This document shows positions 33,867-43,292 of a stretch of DNA of 64,000 nt, one piece after another. This DNA is from Clostridiales bacterium (GTDB taxonomy: Bacteria; Bacillota; Clostridia; Christensenellales; UBA1242), in NCBI GenBank assembly GCA_918292005.1, contig CAKJZJ010000002.1, positions 28,423-92,422 on the forward strand, written 5' to 3'. Below the pieces are notes generated by a model. That model saw only the letters and a program-made list of their open reading frames with translations, had not been told where the DNA came from and made no database searches. The stretch's first letter is position 1; the number at the start of each line of letters is the position of its first letter. Both the position numbers and the translations under genes were made by a program.

Positions 33867-35300
33867 CTATTTTCCAATTAGTTTTTTAACGACTGCTGTG
33901 TCGCTGTACTCCACCCTATCATTCCCTATAGTCTGAAAGTTCTCTGCACCTTTGCCAAGGATTACCAATGTATCACCATTGGACATAATATCATAGGCAT
34001 ACATAATAGCATTACATCTATCTTCTATACATTCATATTGAGTTGTAATGCCCTTAATCATATCGCGCATAATATCTTCAAAAGGTACTACACCACGATT
34101 GTCTGTGGTTATGATTATTTTATCTGCATATCTATCTACAGCTCTGGACATCGCTACACGTTTGGCAGTATCACTATATCCCACACAACCAAAAATCACT
34201 ATCAGCCTTTTCTCACACCTAGGACGAATAAAGGAAAGAACTTTTTCTATACTATCAGGTGTATGCGCAAAATCTATAATTAACCTTTTGCCATCTTTAT
34301 AATAAACATTAAATCTGCCATCAATAGGTGGCATCGACTGCAAGCAATTTTTCATAGCGACCACACTGATACCCAGCATTTTGCACACAGTCATAGCACC
34401 CAATATATTATAGACATTATACCTACCAAGCAAACCCGTCTGAATGGTCGCAATATCATCTAGAATATTAGCAGTAAACTCCAACCCATCTAATGATTCC
34501 ACTATATCTAGTGCAAAAGAATTTGCAGGAGATAAAAGCCCATAACTAATAGATGGGACTAGGGTATCATAGGCTAATTTTTTACCATACGGATCATCTA
34601 TATTTACCACACACTCATCCATATTTTTCGGAGAGAAATAATCCAGTTTGGTTTGCACATATTTATCCATAGAGCCAAAGAAATCTAGATGCTCAACACT
34701 AATATTAGTGAAGTCGACTATCCTATATCTAATGCCATACACTTTTTTATAAAATATCGCCTGAGCACTTATCTCCATAACTACAGTATCTATACCCAAC
34801 ATTCTCATCTGGTAGAATACATAATGTAATTCTAAAGGGTCTGGCGTCGTAAAACAACTATCATGTCGAATATTGTCAAAATATATAAAGTTTGTGCCAA
34901 TTATTCCTACATTTCTGCCAATACTTTTTAGAATATGAGATATTATCATTGTGGTCGATGTCTTACCAGACGTACCCACCACACCAATCATTTCCATCTG
35001 GTCGCAGCATTTATTATAGAAATTTTTGGCCATGATACTCATAGCAATTCTAATATCTTTTACCACTACGACAGCAATATTGGGTACGTATACATCATGG
35101 TCCACAACAATACATTTTGCACCGCGAGACACAGCATCATCTATATAGTCTAAACCATTATATTTTTCTCCAGCAATACATATAAAAATTGAATTTTTAA
35201 CCACATCATTTGACTTATGTGTAATGCAATTTATATTATAATTTTTGAAATTATTTAGTTTCTTTACACGTACATTTTCTAGTATCTTTTTTAGTCTCAT
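33867..35300 (-). CDS. murE: UDP-N-acetylmuramoyl-tripeptide synthetase
   Basis: 477 residues. ATP loop GVVGTSGKTSTTMI, TTPDPLELH, Mur ligase middle and C-terminal domains (GRFNVYY, IDFAHTPDSIEKVL, VFGCVGYSDTAKR). Adds the third stem-peptide residue. The specificity motif, DNPR in meso-diaminopimelate enzymes, reads DNRG here (TTDNRGVVPFED), so the amino acid added is uncertain. GGAG before the ATG. A terminator separates it from the PBP gene upstream. Confidence 0.94.
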   Translation of the reverse strand: MRLKKILENVRVKKLNNFKNYNINCITHKSNDVVKNSIFICIAGEKYNGLDYIDDAVSRGAKCIVVDHDVYVPNIAVVVVKDIRIAMSIMAKNFYNKCCDQMEMIGVVGTSGKTSTTMIISHILKSIGRNVGIIGTNFIYFDNIRHDSCFTTPDPLELHYVFYQMRMLGIDTVVMEISAQAIFYKKVYGIRYRIVDFTNISVEHLDFFGSMDKYVQTKLDYFSPKNMDECVVNIDDPYGKKLAYDTLVPSISYGLLSPANSFALDIVESLDGLEFTANILDDIATIQTGLLGRYNVYNILGAMTVCKMLGISVVAMKNCLQSMPPIDGRFNVYYKDGKRLIIDFAHTPDSIEKVLSFIRPRCEKRLIVIFGCVGYSDTAKRVAMSRAVDRYADKIIITTDNRGVVPFEDIMRDMIKGITTQYECIEDRCNAIMYAYDIMSNGDTLVILGKGAENFQTIGNDRVEYSDTAVVKKLIGK

Positions 35301-35403
35301 ACCTGCTCCAATTTTTATTATTTTATCATAAGTATTTTTTCATTAGACTAGTTCTACATTTTTAGTCATTCTTTGCATATAACAATACTCTCATTAACGA
35401 CAA

Positions 35404-35442
35404 AAAAATCTTGTATGTTCATCATTCATACAAGATTTTATT
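35404..35442. terminator. Bidirectional terminator between pbp and murE
   Basis: AATCTTGTATG/CATACAAGATT stem with T-rich tracts on both strands. Confidence 0.85.
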
Positions 35443-35443
35443 T

Positions 35444-37351
35444 TTATGTCTGTATCATTACAATACCATTTTTTACTACTTCTACATCTGCCACTGGGAA
35501 TTGAGATACAACCATTTCACCATCTCCCTGCGTTTCCACCTGAAGACCTGCTTTTTCTATACACTCTATTGCATCATATACGCTCATTCCCACCACATCT
35601 GGCATATTTACTTTTTCATTAAGTTTGGCTTTCTCTATTTCTTCATCTCCAGACGGCTCGTATTTACGATATTTGATGATGTCTTGAATAATCATTTTGG
35701 CATATGGAGTAGCAGCAATACTACCATAATAACTAGCCCCACCCGGCTCATCTACTATTATTAATACCACATAATCTGGATGGTGTGCTGGGAATGTGCC
35801 TACAAATGATGCTATATATTGACCATTTATTTTACCATTCTCATATTTTTGACTAGTTCCTGTTTTGCCACCGACTTCGTACCCTGGTATAAAGGCATAA
35901 TATCCACTATATTGTTTGATTACATCTAACATCATGGTCTGCATAATTTCACTAGTACTCTCGCTAATGGTGTTTTTGATTTTTTGTGGTAAATTTTCCA
36001 CTAGTTTTTGACCACTAGTATCATACATATTGCGCATAAAATATGGTTTATATAGAGTGCCACCATTCACAATACTAGATATAGCAGATATGAGTTGAAT
36101 AGGAGTCACTGCTACAGCCTGACCAAAGCCCATTCTAGCAACATCTACATTTTTAGCAGTGTCATGATTCATAATAATTCCATAGCCTTCACCCATAAAG
36201 TCTATACCTAGTGGTTTCCCTAGACCAAATTTATCGAACATCTCATATATACCTTCTTTGCCCAGTCTCAATGCCAAATCTACAAAGACACTATTACAAC
36301 TATTTGCCAAACCCTGACTGAGAGTCTGAGAGCCATGTCCCTTTAATTTCCAACACTTGATTTTTTCTCCATCTACCATTCTATATCCCGGATCATAAAA
36401 ATGGTCACTCAGATGTGCCACACCTTCATCAATAGAATTTGCCATCGTAATGCATTTAAATGTAGAACCAGGCTCATACACATCTACAATATTCATATTT
36501 TTGGTAGTCTCTAGCAGTTTTGACACATCATCTCTCGGTATATTATTTAGGTTAAAATTAGGATAACTAGCCATACTAATTATCTCACCAGTATTAGGAT
36601 TCATTATTATGGCACTCGCACGTTTGGGTTTTTGTTCTTCCACTAGTATCTTTAGAGCATTCTCGGTAAATCTCTGAATATTGATATCAATGGTCAATTC
36701 TATACTGCATCCCGGTATACTAGGCATGTATGTGGTAAGTGTATTATCTATTTTTACGCCCTTTACATCACTTTCTTCCATAATATAGCCATTTACACCA
36801 GTTAGATATTTATTGTAGTACGCCTCCAATCCTGCCTGTCCTACATTATCTATTGTAGTATATCCTAATACTTGAGTAAGCATTGTCTGAAAAGGATAGT
36901 ATCTAGAATTATTTTCACTGAGTTTAATACCCAAAAGATCATCACTTTTGAGTGTTTTTGCCTTTTCTTTAGGCACTTGCAATTTAATTAGACTCTCGGA
37001 CACATACCTATCTGTCACTCTAATATATGTCGTATCGTAGTCCACACCCAGAGTCTCAACCAAAACCTTGGTAACCTTTTTAGCATCTACCACCATACTA
37101 GGTCTAACATAAATATCATATGTGGAATAATTGGTTGCCAGTGTCACACCATTCCTATCCATTATCTCTCCCCTAATAGCATTCAAGGGCAATTCTCTAG
37201 TCCACTGGTCAATAGCACGTGCCTGCAACCAACCACCTTTAATTATCTGCAAATAGAATAATCTACATATAATGGCTAAAAAAAGAAAAGATACTAGCAA
37301 AAATATTGCTAGTAATCTTTTCTTGAGAGAAAATATAGAATTATTAATCAT
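35444..37351 (-). CDS. Class B penicillin-binding protein (FtsI/SpoVD type) with one PASTA domain
   Basis: 635 residues. N-terminal membrane helix (about 10-32), dimerisation domain with GEIMDRNGVTLA, transpeptidase domain with active-site YEPGSTFKCI (SxxK), ANSCNSVF (SxN) and GGKTGTSQ (KTG), and a C-terminal PASTA module (MPDVVGMSVYDAIECIEKAG). It crosslinks septal peptidoglycan. Position next to ftsL fits FtsI/PBP2B; a single PASTA also fits SpoVD, so both roles are possible. GTAGG before the ATG. Confidence 0.94.
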   Translation of the reverse strand: MINNSIFSLKKRLLAIFLLVSFLFLAIICRLFYLQIIKGGWLQARAIDQWTRELPLNAIRGEIMDRNGVTLATNYSTYDIYVRPSMVVDAKKVTKVLVETLGVDYDTTYIRVTDRYVSESLIKLQVPKEKAKTLKSDDLLGIKLSENNSRYYPFQTMLTQVLGYTTIDNVGQAGLEAYYNKYLTGVNGYIMEESDVKGVKIDNTLTTYMPSIPGCSIELTIDINIQRFTENALKILVEEQKPKRASAIIMNPNTGEIISMASYPNFNLNNIPRDDVSKLLETTKNMNIVDVYEPGSTFKCITMANSIDEGVAHLSDHFYDPGYRMVDGEKIKCWKLKGHGSQTLSQGLANSCNSVFVDLALRLGKEGIYEMFDKFGLGKPLGIDFMGEGYGIIMNHDTAKNVDVARMGFGQAVAVTPIQLISAISSIVNGGTLYKPYFMRNMYDTSGQKLVENLPQKIKNTISESTSEIMQTMMLDVIKQYSGYYAFIPGYEVGGKTGTSQKYENGKINGQYIASFVGTFPAHHPDYVVLIIVDEPGGASYYGSIAATPYAKMIIQDIIKYRKYEPSGDEEIEKAKLNEKVNMPDVVGMSVYDAIECIEKAGLQVETQGDGEMVVSQFPVADVEVVKNGIVMIQT

Positions 37352-37357
37352 TCGAAC

Positions 37358-37942
37358 CTACCCAAATATTCGGCTTAAGAAATTACAGAAAGCATCAAAC
37401 CAATTGGTAGGTGCCTGTAATGAAGTTACCTCCACTTTTTCTGGAATACTTACAGCTACTATATTTGAAGATGTCATCTCTTCATATCCCATCTGGGCTA
37501 GTTCTCCTTGTATATTGTCTGTGCTAGTGAGTCTATTGTATAGCCCCTCAGCCTCAAACAATTCACTTTCGTATGAAATGACTTCTTCTTGCAAATAATT
37601 TATGCCACCATTCATACTATTTATGACTGAAATATTGTATATACATAGGAATGCTAGTAACAATGTTACAAGTAATGCCGTAGACATAACCAACACTGTC
37701 CTGAATGGTACAGGTGTAGATACAGCATTTGTTTTCACTTGAGTCAGAGATTTGATTTTCTCTTCATCTAGAGTGATTTTATCGTACTCATTGTATAATG
37801 CTTCCAATTTTTCATTGCTAAAATTGGTATCAAATTTGGCTACTTGCTCATCCATTACAGAAGTATTCTCTTCTGGCTCAGCTACCATCTCATTAGCAAT
37901 CTCATCATTCTCGGTATACGATACATTGCTATAAGCACTCAT
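37358..37942 (-). CDS. ftsL: FtsL-like septum protein
   Basis: 194 residues: acidic cytosolic N-terminus (about 1-80), one membrane helix (about 83-105, VLVMSTALLVTLLLAFLCIYNI), then a short extracytoplasmic coiled coil (NYLQEEVISYESELFEAEGLYNRL). Sequence is weakly conserved, but topology and position between rsmH and the PBP gene support FtsL. AAGGAG before the ATG. The long N-terminal tail is larger than usual. Confidence 0.8.
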   Translation of the reverse strand: MSAYSNVSYTENDEIANEMVAEPEENTSVMDEQVAKFDTNFSNEKLEALYNEYDKITLDEEKIKSLTQVKTNAVSTPVPFRTVLVMSTALLVTLLLAFLCIYNISVINSMNGGINYLQEEVISYESELFEAEGLYNRLTSTDNIQGELAQMGYEEMTSSNIVAVSIPEKVEVTSLQAPTNWFDAFCNFLSRIFG

Positions 37943-37953
37943 AATGTTTCTCC

Positions 37954-38904
37954 TTATTCAAATTTTTCAAATATGCGTAATTTCGCACTGGTAGAACGTT
38001 TATTTTCTTCTTGTTCTTGTTTGCTGGCTTCTATTGGCTTTTTGTTTACCAATTCACCATCAGCATGGTGATTACATACACAGAATGGTATTGTTTTATC
38101 ACAGATACAATCAGTTGCATGCAATTTCATAATATTTTTAACGATTCTATCCTCTAGCGAATGAAATGTAATTATTGCAAGCCTGCCGTGAGGAGATAAT
38201 AATCCTATCATCTCATCTATGGCTTTATCTAGCCCATCTAATTCTCCATTCACTTCTATTCTGATAGCCTGAAATGTCTTTTTAGCCACACTTCCTTTGC
38301 CCCAGAATTTCTTTGGTACTGCACTCTCAATGAGTTTTACCAATTCACCAGTTGTTTCAATGTTTTTTAGTTTCCTACTCTCAATGATTTTATTAACAAT
38401 TGGCTTAGCGAAACTTTCTTCCCCGTAATTAAAGAGTATTCGTATCAACTCTTCTTTAGAATAAGTATTAACAACATCGTATGCCGAAAGTTTAGCAGAT
38501 TTATCCATTCTCATATCGAGTTTGCCATCAAACCTATAAGAAAATCCTCTCTCGGGTGTATCAATTTGGTAACTACTTACCCCCAAATCTAAAAGTATGC
38601 CATCTACGCTATCTACCCCAATATTATTTAGTACACTCGCCATATACTTAAAATCGCTTTTGATAAATTCGATTTTATCGCCATATTTGGCTAATTTTTG
38701 GCTAGTGAAACCCAATGCATCTTCATCTTTATCAAATGCATACAATTTGCCGGTTGTGAGTCTTTTTAAAATTTCTTCACTATGACCACCACCGCCCAAT
38801 GTACCATCCACATAGATACCATCAGGTTTGATATTTAGCCCATCTAGGCACTCGTTTAGCAAAACTGGAGTGTGTTGAAATGTATTTTCCAATGTTTTCC
38901 CCAT
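37954..38904 (-). CDS. rsmH: 16S rRNA (cytosine-1402-N4) methyltransferase
   Basis: 316 residues from the ATG at 38904, with GGGGAG upstream; the longer frame to 38955 has no site. TPVLLNECLDGLNI, YVDGTLGGGGHSEEIL (SAM loop), LLDLGVSSYQID, RGFSYRFDGKLDMRMD and the C-terminal LEDRIVKNIM are typical RsmH. First gene of the rsmH-ftsL-pbp transcript; mraZ, often upstream, is missing. A DnaA-box cluster lies upstream. Confidence 0.97.
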   Translation of the reverse strand: MGKTLENTFQHTPVLLNECLDGLNIKPDGIYVDGTLGGGGHSEEILKRLTTGKLYAFDKDEDALGFTSQKLAKYGDKIEFIKSDFKYMASVLNNIGVDSVDGILLDLGVSSYQIDTPERGFSYRFDGKLDMRMDKSAKLSAYDVVNTYSKEELIRILFNYGEESFAKPIVNKIIESRKLKNIETTGELVKLIESAVPKKFWGKGSVAKKTFQAIRIEVNGELDGLDKAIDEMIGLLSPHGRLAIITFHSLEDRIVKNIMKLHATDCICDKTIPFCVCNHHADGELVNKKPIEASKQEQEENKRSTSAKLRIFEKFE

Positions 38905-39054
38905 TTCTTTTTTCGCTCCCCTATATAATTTTAAATTGTATGCATATATTAACACACTCTGAATTTCTATGCATAAACAATCAAAAATTTAAAAGAGTAT
39001 TCAAAAAGGCTAATGCATTAATGTCGAATACTTACCTACTCTTTACATTCATAA

Positions 39055-39319
39055 TTATACACATTTTACACATTATCTCCAAATATTTTTACACCCTTTT
39101 ATTCACTTTTATACCAAAATTGTGAATAAATAATCACAGGTTATCCACATTGTGTATAACCTTTATTTTTCAAAATATACCATAATTTTCGCATAAAATA
39201 GTCGCTTTATTCATATATATAAAACATATGTTTGCTTATGTATTACATAATTATACATAATTATATTTTTATAACCCCATTCTGAATATTCATAAAAATG
39301 CATAAATGTCTGTGGAAAA
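39055..39319. promoter_or_regulatory. Cluster of six DnaA boxes with adjacent AT-rich stretch
   Basis: Matches to TTWTNCACA: TTATACACA (39055-39063), TTTTACACA (39064-39072), and on the other strand TTATTCACA (39121-39129); TTATCCACA (39141-39149) facing TTATACACA (39151-39159, minus); TTTTCCACA (39311-39319, minus). A near match is at 39099-39107. Between 39160 and 39300 lies very AT-rich DNA that could unwind. This fills the non-coding gap 38905-39356. Confidence 0.75.
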
Positions 39320-39356
39320 GTAGATAAATACAAAAACTAATTTTTTGAATAAATAT

Positions 39357-39385
39357 AAAAAAACCACTCATAAATTGAGTGGTCT
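39357..39385 (-). terminator. Terminator of the phosphoesterase gene
   Basis: ACCACTC/GAGTGGT stem followed by seven T on minus. Confidence 0.88.
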
Positions 39386-39389
39386 TTTA

Positions 39390-40085
39390 TTACAATATTT
39401 CTATCAATTTATTACCAACAATGTCGCAAGATGTCAGATAGTACTTTACATTATTCCTTTGATAAAAAAGTTTTTGATTTTTATCGTATTTGTGTAGATG
39501 CCCATAGACCACAGCATCAACACCATATTCTTCAAAAAGTCTCGTCATATCATTATCTTCCAGTCGAAAATTGAATGGTGGGAAATGTGTCATAACAATC
39601 ATTTTTTCGCCATTTTGCTGAAGATTTTTCATAGCCTTTAGGGATAATTCCATTCGAATGAGTTCTCGTTTGTATATTTTTTCATCTTCTGGAGACTCAA
39701 ATCCATTATCGTATGGAGTCCACCCACGAGAACCACCTATAATAAAATCGCCTATTTTCACAGCATCATTTTGTATTGCATAAGTATTATTGTTTAAGTG
39801 TGATCTAAGCTCACTAATAGAACTCCACCAATAATCGTGATTTCCCTTTAATATTACCTTATTACCATTGAAATTGCATATATATTCTAAATCTGGTAAT
39901 GCAGATTGCAGTTTCATAGCCCAAGAAATATCACCTGGAATAAGCACCACATCGTCATCTTTTACCTTGTTTTCCCAATCGCTTTCTATCTGTGAGAGAT
40001 AATTATCCCAAACAGGACCAAATATATTCATGGGTTTAGGATTATTAATACTTAAATGCAAATCACTTATTGCATATATTTTCAT
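39390..40085 (-). CDS. Calcineurin-like metallophosphoesterase
   Basis: 231 residues. Metal-binding motifs in order: AISDLHLS (DxH), LIPGDISWA (GD), LKGNHDYWW (GNHD), MTHFPPF and VYGHLHKYD (GHxH). Substrate unknown; the family includes nucleases, nucleotide and phosphoprotein phosphatases. AAGGGTG site before the ATG. Single gene with a terminator, just beyond the DnaA-box region. Confidence 0.9.
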   Translation of the reverse strand: MKIYAISDLHLSINNPKPMNIFGPVWDNYLSQIESDWENKVKDDDVVLIPGDISWAMKLQSALPDLEYICNFNGNKVILKGNHDYWWSSISELRSHLNNNTYAIQNDAVKIGDFIIGGSRGWTPYDNGFESPEDEKIYKRELIRMELSLKAMKNLQQNGEKMIVMTHFPPFNFRLEDNDMTRLFEEYGVDAVVYGHLHKYDKNQKLFYQRNNVKYYLTSCDIVGNKLIEIL

Positions 40086-40111
40086 TATTACTTTACACCC
40101 TTATAATCCAG

Positions 40112-40399
40112 TTATTTCTTCTTTCTGCTAGACATAATAAGATAAATGATTGCTATAGGCCAACACAAAAATAATAGCATAATAAAAACAAAAATATTCA
40201 TACCAGACGAATTGTTTTCATTAATATTAGACTCCACTTTATCTACAAAGTCATTAATAGCTTTTACATCATCATCAATCTTTTTTTCAGTTGCGCCAGT
40301 TTCAGTATGCACAGCACCACAATATGGGCATTTTGCTTTCCCTGTTACTTTATCATACTCCAATCTGCCACCGCAGTCTTCACATTTCATCGATTTCAT
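40112..40399 (-). CDS. Small zinc-ribbon membrane protein
   Basis: 95 residues from the ATG at 40399, chosen because AAGGAG precedes it and a promoter covers the longer frame. N-terminal CEDCGGRLEYDKVTGKAKCPYCG zinc ribbon, a polar acidic linker, and a C-terminal membrane helix (FVFIMLLFLCWPIAIIYLIM) with a basic tail. A sensor or adaptor role is possible; function unknown. Confidence 0.75.
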   Translation of the reverse strand: MKSMKCEDCGGRLEYDKVTGKAKCPYCGAVHTETGATEKKIDDDVKAINDFVDKVESNINENNSSGMNIFVFIMLLFLCWPIAIIYLIMSSRKKK

Positions 40400-40421
40400 T
40401 TGTTTACTCCTTACATGTTTA

Positions 40422-40450
40422 ATTATAACAAAAGTGTGCCAATTTATCAA
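40422..40450 (-). promoter_or_regulatory. Promoter of the zinc-ribbon membrane protein gene
   Basis: TTGATA (40445-40450), 17 bp, TATAAT (40422-40427) on minus. Confidence 0.75.
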
Positions 40451-40453
40451 GAA

Positions 40454-40482
40454 AAGTCTATCCATTTTTCAGGATAGACTTT
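40454..40482 (-). terminator. Hairpin terminator after the 40491 gene
   Basis: AAGTCTATCC/GGATAGACTT stem followed by TTTCTTG on minus; T tract is weak. Confidence 0.6.
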
Positions 40483-40490
40483 ATATAGTA

Positions 40491-41156
40491 CTAATTTATT
40501 TGTGTAGGTGGAGCCACAGGCTCTTGTGCTGGATATAATGGTAAATCAAAATATCCCGAACAAACATCTTGGGTATAATCCTGACATGGTGGTATCTGGC
40601 AGTATCCATATGTAGGAATCAAAATTTCTGCATCAACTACCACACGAATAATTAGAGTTACACAAGTATTTACTGTAAGGGAAGTTTCATTCGTAAATGT
40701 CCCACCTGCACATATAGCATTGGCAAAAGCAGTTACTTCGTATGGTATAACAGAAGGCTGTGGAACATATAATACTACATCAAAAGGCAATGTCATAGTA
40801 GATACACCACTACCTGCTGTACCATTAGCATCTGTAAAATTTACAGTAATTGGAACATTAGCACTACCCGAAACTCTAGCAAAGCATGGTTTATCATCAA
40901 ACCTATCCACAACCAAATTTTCTATTGTTACATTTGCCGTCTGTGTACTACAACTCACAAATGTATATGGTGCAGAAAGCCCCTCTGGAGTGATGTCAGT
41001 TAGTGTTAATTGCACACTATCCATCTGTAATTGTTTCATACATGCATCAAATACCTTTCTAGTCTGAATACATGCTTTCTCACATAAACCCTGCAATGGA
41101 TTACCACTCATCGGACCTGGATTGCACCCTTGTCTATTTCCGGAAAAAAACGACAT
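40491..41156 (-). CDS. Cys-containing beta-rich protein, possible spore-surface protein
   Basis: 221 residues without a signal peptide. N-terminus SFFSGNRQGCNPGP, a Cys-rich helix (CEKACIQTRKVFDACMKQLQ), then a beta-rich body (SAPYTFVSCSTQT, CFARVSGSANVPI, LIIRVVVDAEILIPTYGYC, PPCQDY). Such proteins occur in spore-forming Clostridia and may sit in the spore coat or exosporium; this is inference. A strong AGGAGG lies before the ATG. A candidate late-sporulation promoter (AAC-N17-CATATAATT) is upstream at 41181-41211. Confidence 0.65.
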   Translation of the reverse strand: MSFFSGNRQGCNPGPMSGNPLQGLCEKACIQTRKVFDACMKQLQMDSVQLTLTDITPEGLSAPYTFVSCSTQTANVTIENLVVDRFDDKPCFARVSGSANVPITVNFTDANGTAGSGVSTMTLPFDVVLYVPQPSVIPYEVTAFANAICAGGTFTNETSLTVNTCVTLIIRVVVDAEILIPTYGYCQIPPCQDYTQDVCSGYFDLPLYPAQEPVAPPTQIN

Positions 41157-41180
41157 ATATTTACCTCCTAAAAGTTCTAG

Positions 41181-41211
41181 TAAATTATATGTCGATACTC
41201 TCCATATTGTT
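41181..41211 (-). promoter_or_regulatory. Candidate sigma-K/E-type promoter
   Basis: AAC at 41209-41211 and CATATAATTTA at 41181-41191 with a 17-bp spacer resemble the AC-N16/17-CATANNNTA pattern. Confidence 0.35.
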
Positions 41212-41355
41212 ACAACACAAATTTGCTATGTGTTTACAGCACAATAATTATAATATTTTACACAGCAAATTATTACATTTATATCATAGTAATTGTCAAA
41301 CAACCATGTCTTTATGTCATTTACATTATATATGTGGTCATCCAAACAATACTAA

Positions 41356-41937
41356 CTACTCTAAAAATTGATCAAATTTAGACAAGATATCTAATCGTCC
41401 ATACCCCTTTTCCATACTAGACGGAAACACATTATCTTTTCCTACTCCCAGGGCATTGGCAATTTTCTGCATCTGTGGTTTGATCTGTGATTTTCCGAAC
41501 TTATCACATTTGGTCGCAATTATAATGAATGGTATTTGATAATAATTCAGAAATTTCATCATCTGTTTATCTTGTTGAGTAGGCTCTATTCTGCTATCTA
41601 CCAATACACAAACTAGTTTCAATCTCTCGTTGTTTATCAGGTACGGCTCAATCATGGACTGCCAACCATCTACTTCAGACTTGCTAGCCTTGGCATAACC
41701 ATAACCCGGCAAATCCACCAAATAAAAACTATCATTAATTAAAAAATAATTAATGAGCCTGGTTCTGCCCGGAGTAGAACTGGTTTTGCACAATTTGCTA
41801 CTTTTGGTCAACGTATTTATAAGGGTGCTTTTACCCACATTGCTACGACCAACAAAGGCAATCTGATTTTTTTCATCACATACTATATTTTTGCTATTCG
41901 CAACACTAGTTGCAAATTTAGCACTACGTATTTCCAT
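41356..41937 (-). CDS. engB: Ribosome-biogenesis GTPase EngB/YsxC
   Basis: 193 residues from the ATG at 41937, where AGGAG fits; a GTG-type start two codons upstream is possible. P-loop VGRSNVGKSTLINTL, switch region SSTPGRTRLINYFLIND, DLPGYGYAKASK (G3) and ATKCDK (G4). Needed for 50S subunit assembly. It follows clpX, just as ysxC follows lonA or clpX in other Bacillota, in the tig-clpP-clpX-engB operon. Confidence 0.96.
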   Translation of the reverse strand: MEIRSAKFATSVANSKNIVCDEKNQIAFVGRSNVGKSTLINTLTKSSKLCKTSSTPGRTRLINYFLINDSFYLVDLPGYGYAKASKSEVDGWQSMIEPYLINNERLKLVCVLVDSRIEPTQQDKQMMKFLNYYQIPFIIIATKCDKFGKSQIKPQMQKIANALGVGKDNVFPSSMEKGYGRLDILSKFDQFLE

Positions 41938-41946
41938 TACCATCTC

Positions 41947-43221
41947 CTAGGCAGTTTTTTCTTTGTCTACCTCTTCTTCTCTATGTTCAATTACTGGCTT
42001 TTTGGTTTTTACAGTATCTTCATTTACTATTATTTTTGATATAGTCCTATCATCTGGAGACTGGAACATAATATCCAACATAATATCTTCCATAATAGTC
42101 CTCAGTCCTCTAGCACCAGTTTTTAATTTCATTGCTTTTTTAGCAATTGCACGCACTGCATCATCTGTTATTTCTAGATTAATATTATCTATTTTAAACA
42201 TTGTTTTATATTGTTTTACTAGCGAGTTTTTAGGCTCTGTCATTATCTTTACTAATGCATCTTCTGTTAGTTCATCGAGTCCCACTACTATTGGTAGTCT
42301 ACCAACAAATTCAGGGATTAGACCATATTTTATCAGGTCTTGAGGCTGTAAATCTTTTATAAGTTCGCTATTTTTCTGCTCACTCTTGTCATTTTCATCT
42401 ACAAACCCTAGGCTCGTTTTATTTACTCTCTTGCCAATAACTTTGTCTAATCCTACAAATGCACCACCACATATAAACAAAATATTTTTGGTATCTATCT
42501 GAATAAGTTCTTGCTGTGGATGTTTCCTACCACCCTGTGGTGGAACATTAGCAATCGTACTCTCAATTATTTTTAGTAATGCCTGTTGAACACCCTCACC
42601 ACTCACATCTCTAGTGATACTAGGATTTTCAGATTTTCTAGTAATTTTATCTATCTCGTCTATATATATAATGCCCTGTTCTGCTTTCTTTACATCACCA
42701 CCAGCATTCTGGATAAGTTTGAGCAATATATTCTCTACATCTTCCCCCACATAGCCAGCCTCTGTTAGTGTAGTTGCATCTGCAGTAGCAAAAGGAACTT
42801 TTAATATTTTTGCCAAAATTCTAGCAAGCATAGTTTTACCACTACCGGTAGGACCAATAAGCAAAACATTACTCTTATCTAGGTCGAGTGCATCTTTTTC
42901 TTTTTTGCTATTTTTTACATCAATATTATAATTAATTCTCTTGTAATGATTATAGACTGCTACACTCAATACTCTTTTTGCTTCATCTTGCCCTACAACA
43001 TATTCATCTAACATTTTTTTGAGCATGCTAGGAGTAGGCAATTTGATTTTTTCTTGATTTTTGGGTTGCATAGTTTTGGCAATCATATCGGCACAAATAG
43101 CCACACAATCTTCGCATATAAAAGATGAGCCATCGGGACTAGTAATCATATTCCTAGTCTCCAATTGCGACCTGCCACAGAATGAACATTTCATCAATAT
43201 CTCGTCTATTTTCCCGTCCAT
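41947..43221 (-). CDS. clpX: ATP-dependent Clp protease ATP-binding subunit ClpX
   Basis: 424 residues. N-terminal zinc domain (CSFCGRSQ and ICEDCV), Walker [11 protein letters not shown], pore loop GYVGED, Walker [12 protein letters not shown], the ISGF-type IGF loop region near [11 protein letters not shown], and sensor 2 [10 protein letters not shown]. Unfolds substrates for ClpP. GGGAG before the ATG. Downstream of clpP after an internal hairpin that may reduce expression relative to clpP. Confidence 0.98.
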   Translation of the reverse strand: MDGKIDEILMKCSFCGRSQLETRNMITSPDGSSFICEDCVAICADMIAKTMQPKNQEKIKLPTPSMLKKMLDEYVVGQDEAKRVLSVAVYNHYKRINYNIDVKNSKKEKDALDLDKSNVLLIGPTGSGKTMLARILAKILKVPFATADATTLTEAGYVGEDVENILLKLIQNAGGDVKKAEQGIIYIDEIDKITRKSENPSITRDVSGEGVQQALLKIIESTIANVPPQGGRKHPQQELIQIDTKNILFICGGAFVGLDKVIGKRVNKTSLGFVDENDKSEQKNSELIKDLQPQDLIKYGLIPEFVGRLPIVVGLDELTEDALVKIMTEPKNSLVKQYKTMFKIDNINLEITDDAVRAIAKKAMKLKTGARGLRTIMEDIMLDIMFQSPDDRTISKIIVNEDTVKTKKPVIEHREEEVDKEKTA

Positions 43222-43235
43222 ATTATCTCCCTAAC

Positions 43236-43282
43236 CTAAAAAATATGTACTATGCCATACTGCAAAATTTAGCATAGTACAT
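43236..43282 (-). terminator. Hairpin between clpP and clpX, possible partial terminator
   Basis: ATGTACTATG/CATAGTACAT 10-bp stem followed by ATTTTTTAG on minus; within the operon, so likely leaky. Confidence 0.65.
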
Positions 43283-43292
43283 TTGCTCGTCA

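Noticed and set aside
39055-39319. Chromosomal origin oriC
   Set aside because: Not claimed: no dnaA/dnaN nearby and genes keep the same strand on both sides. Recorded only as a DnaA-box cluster.
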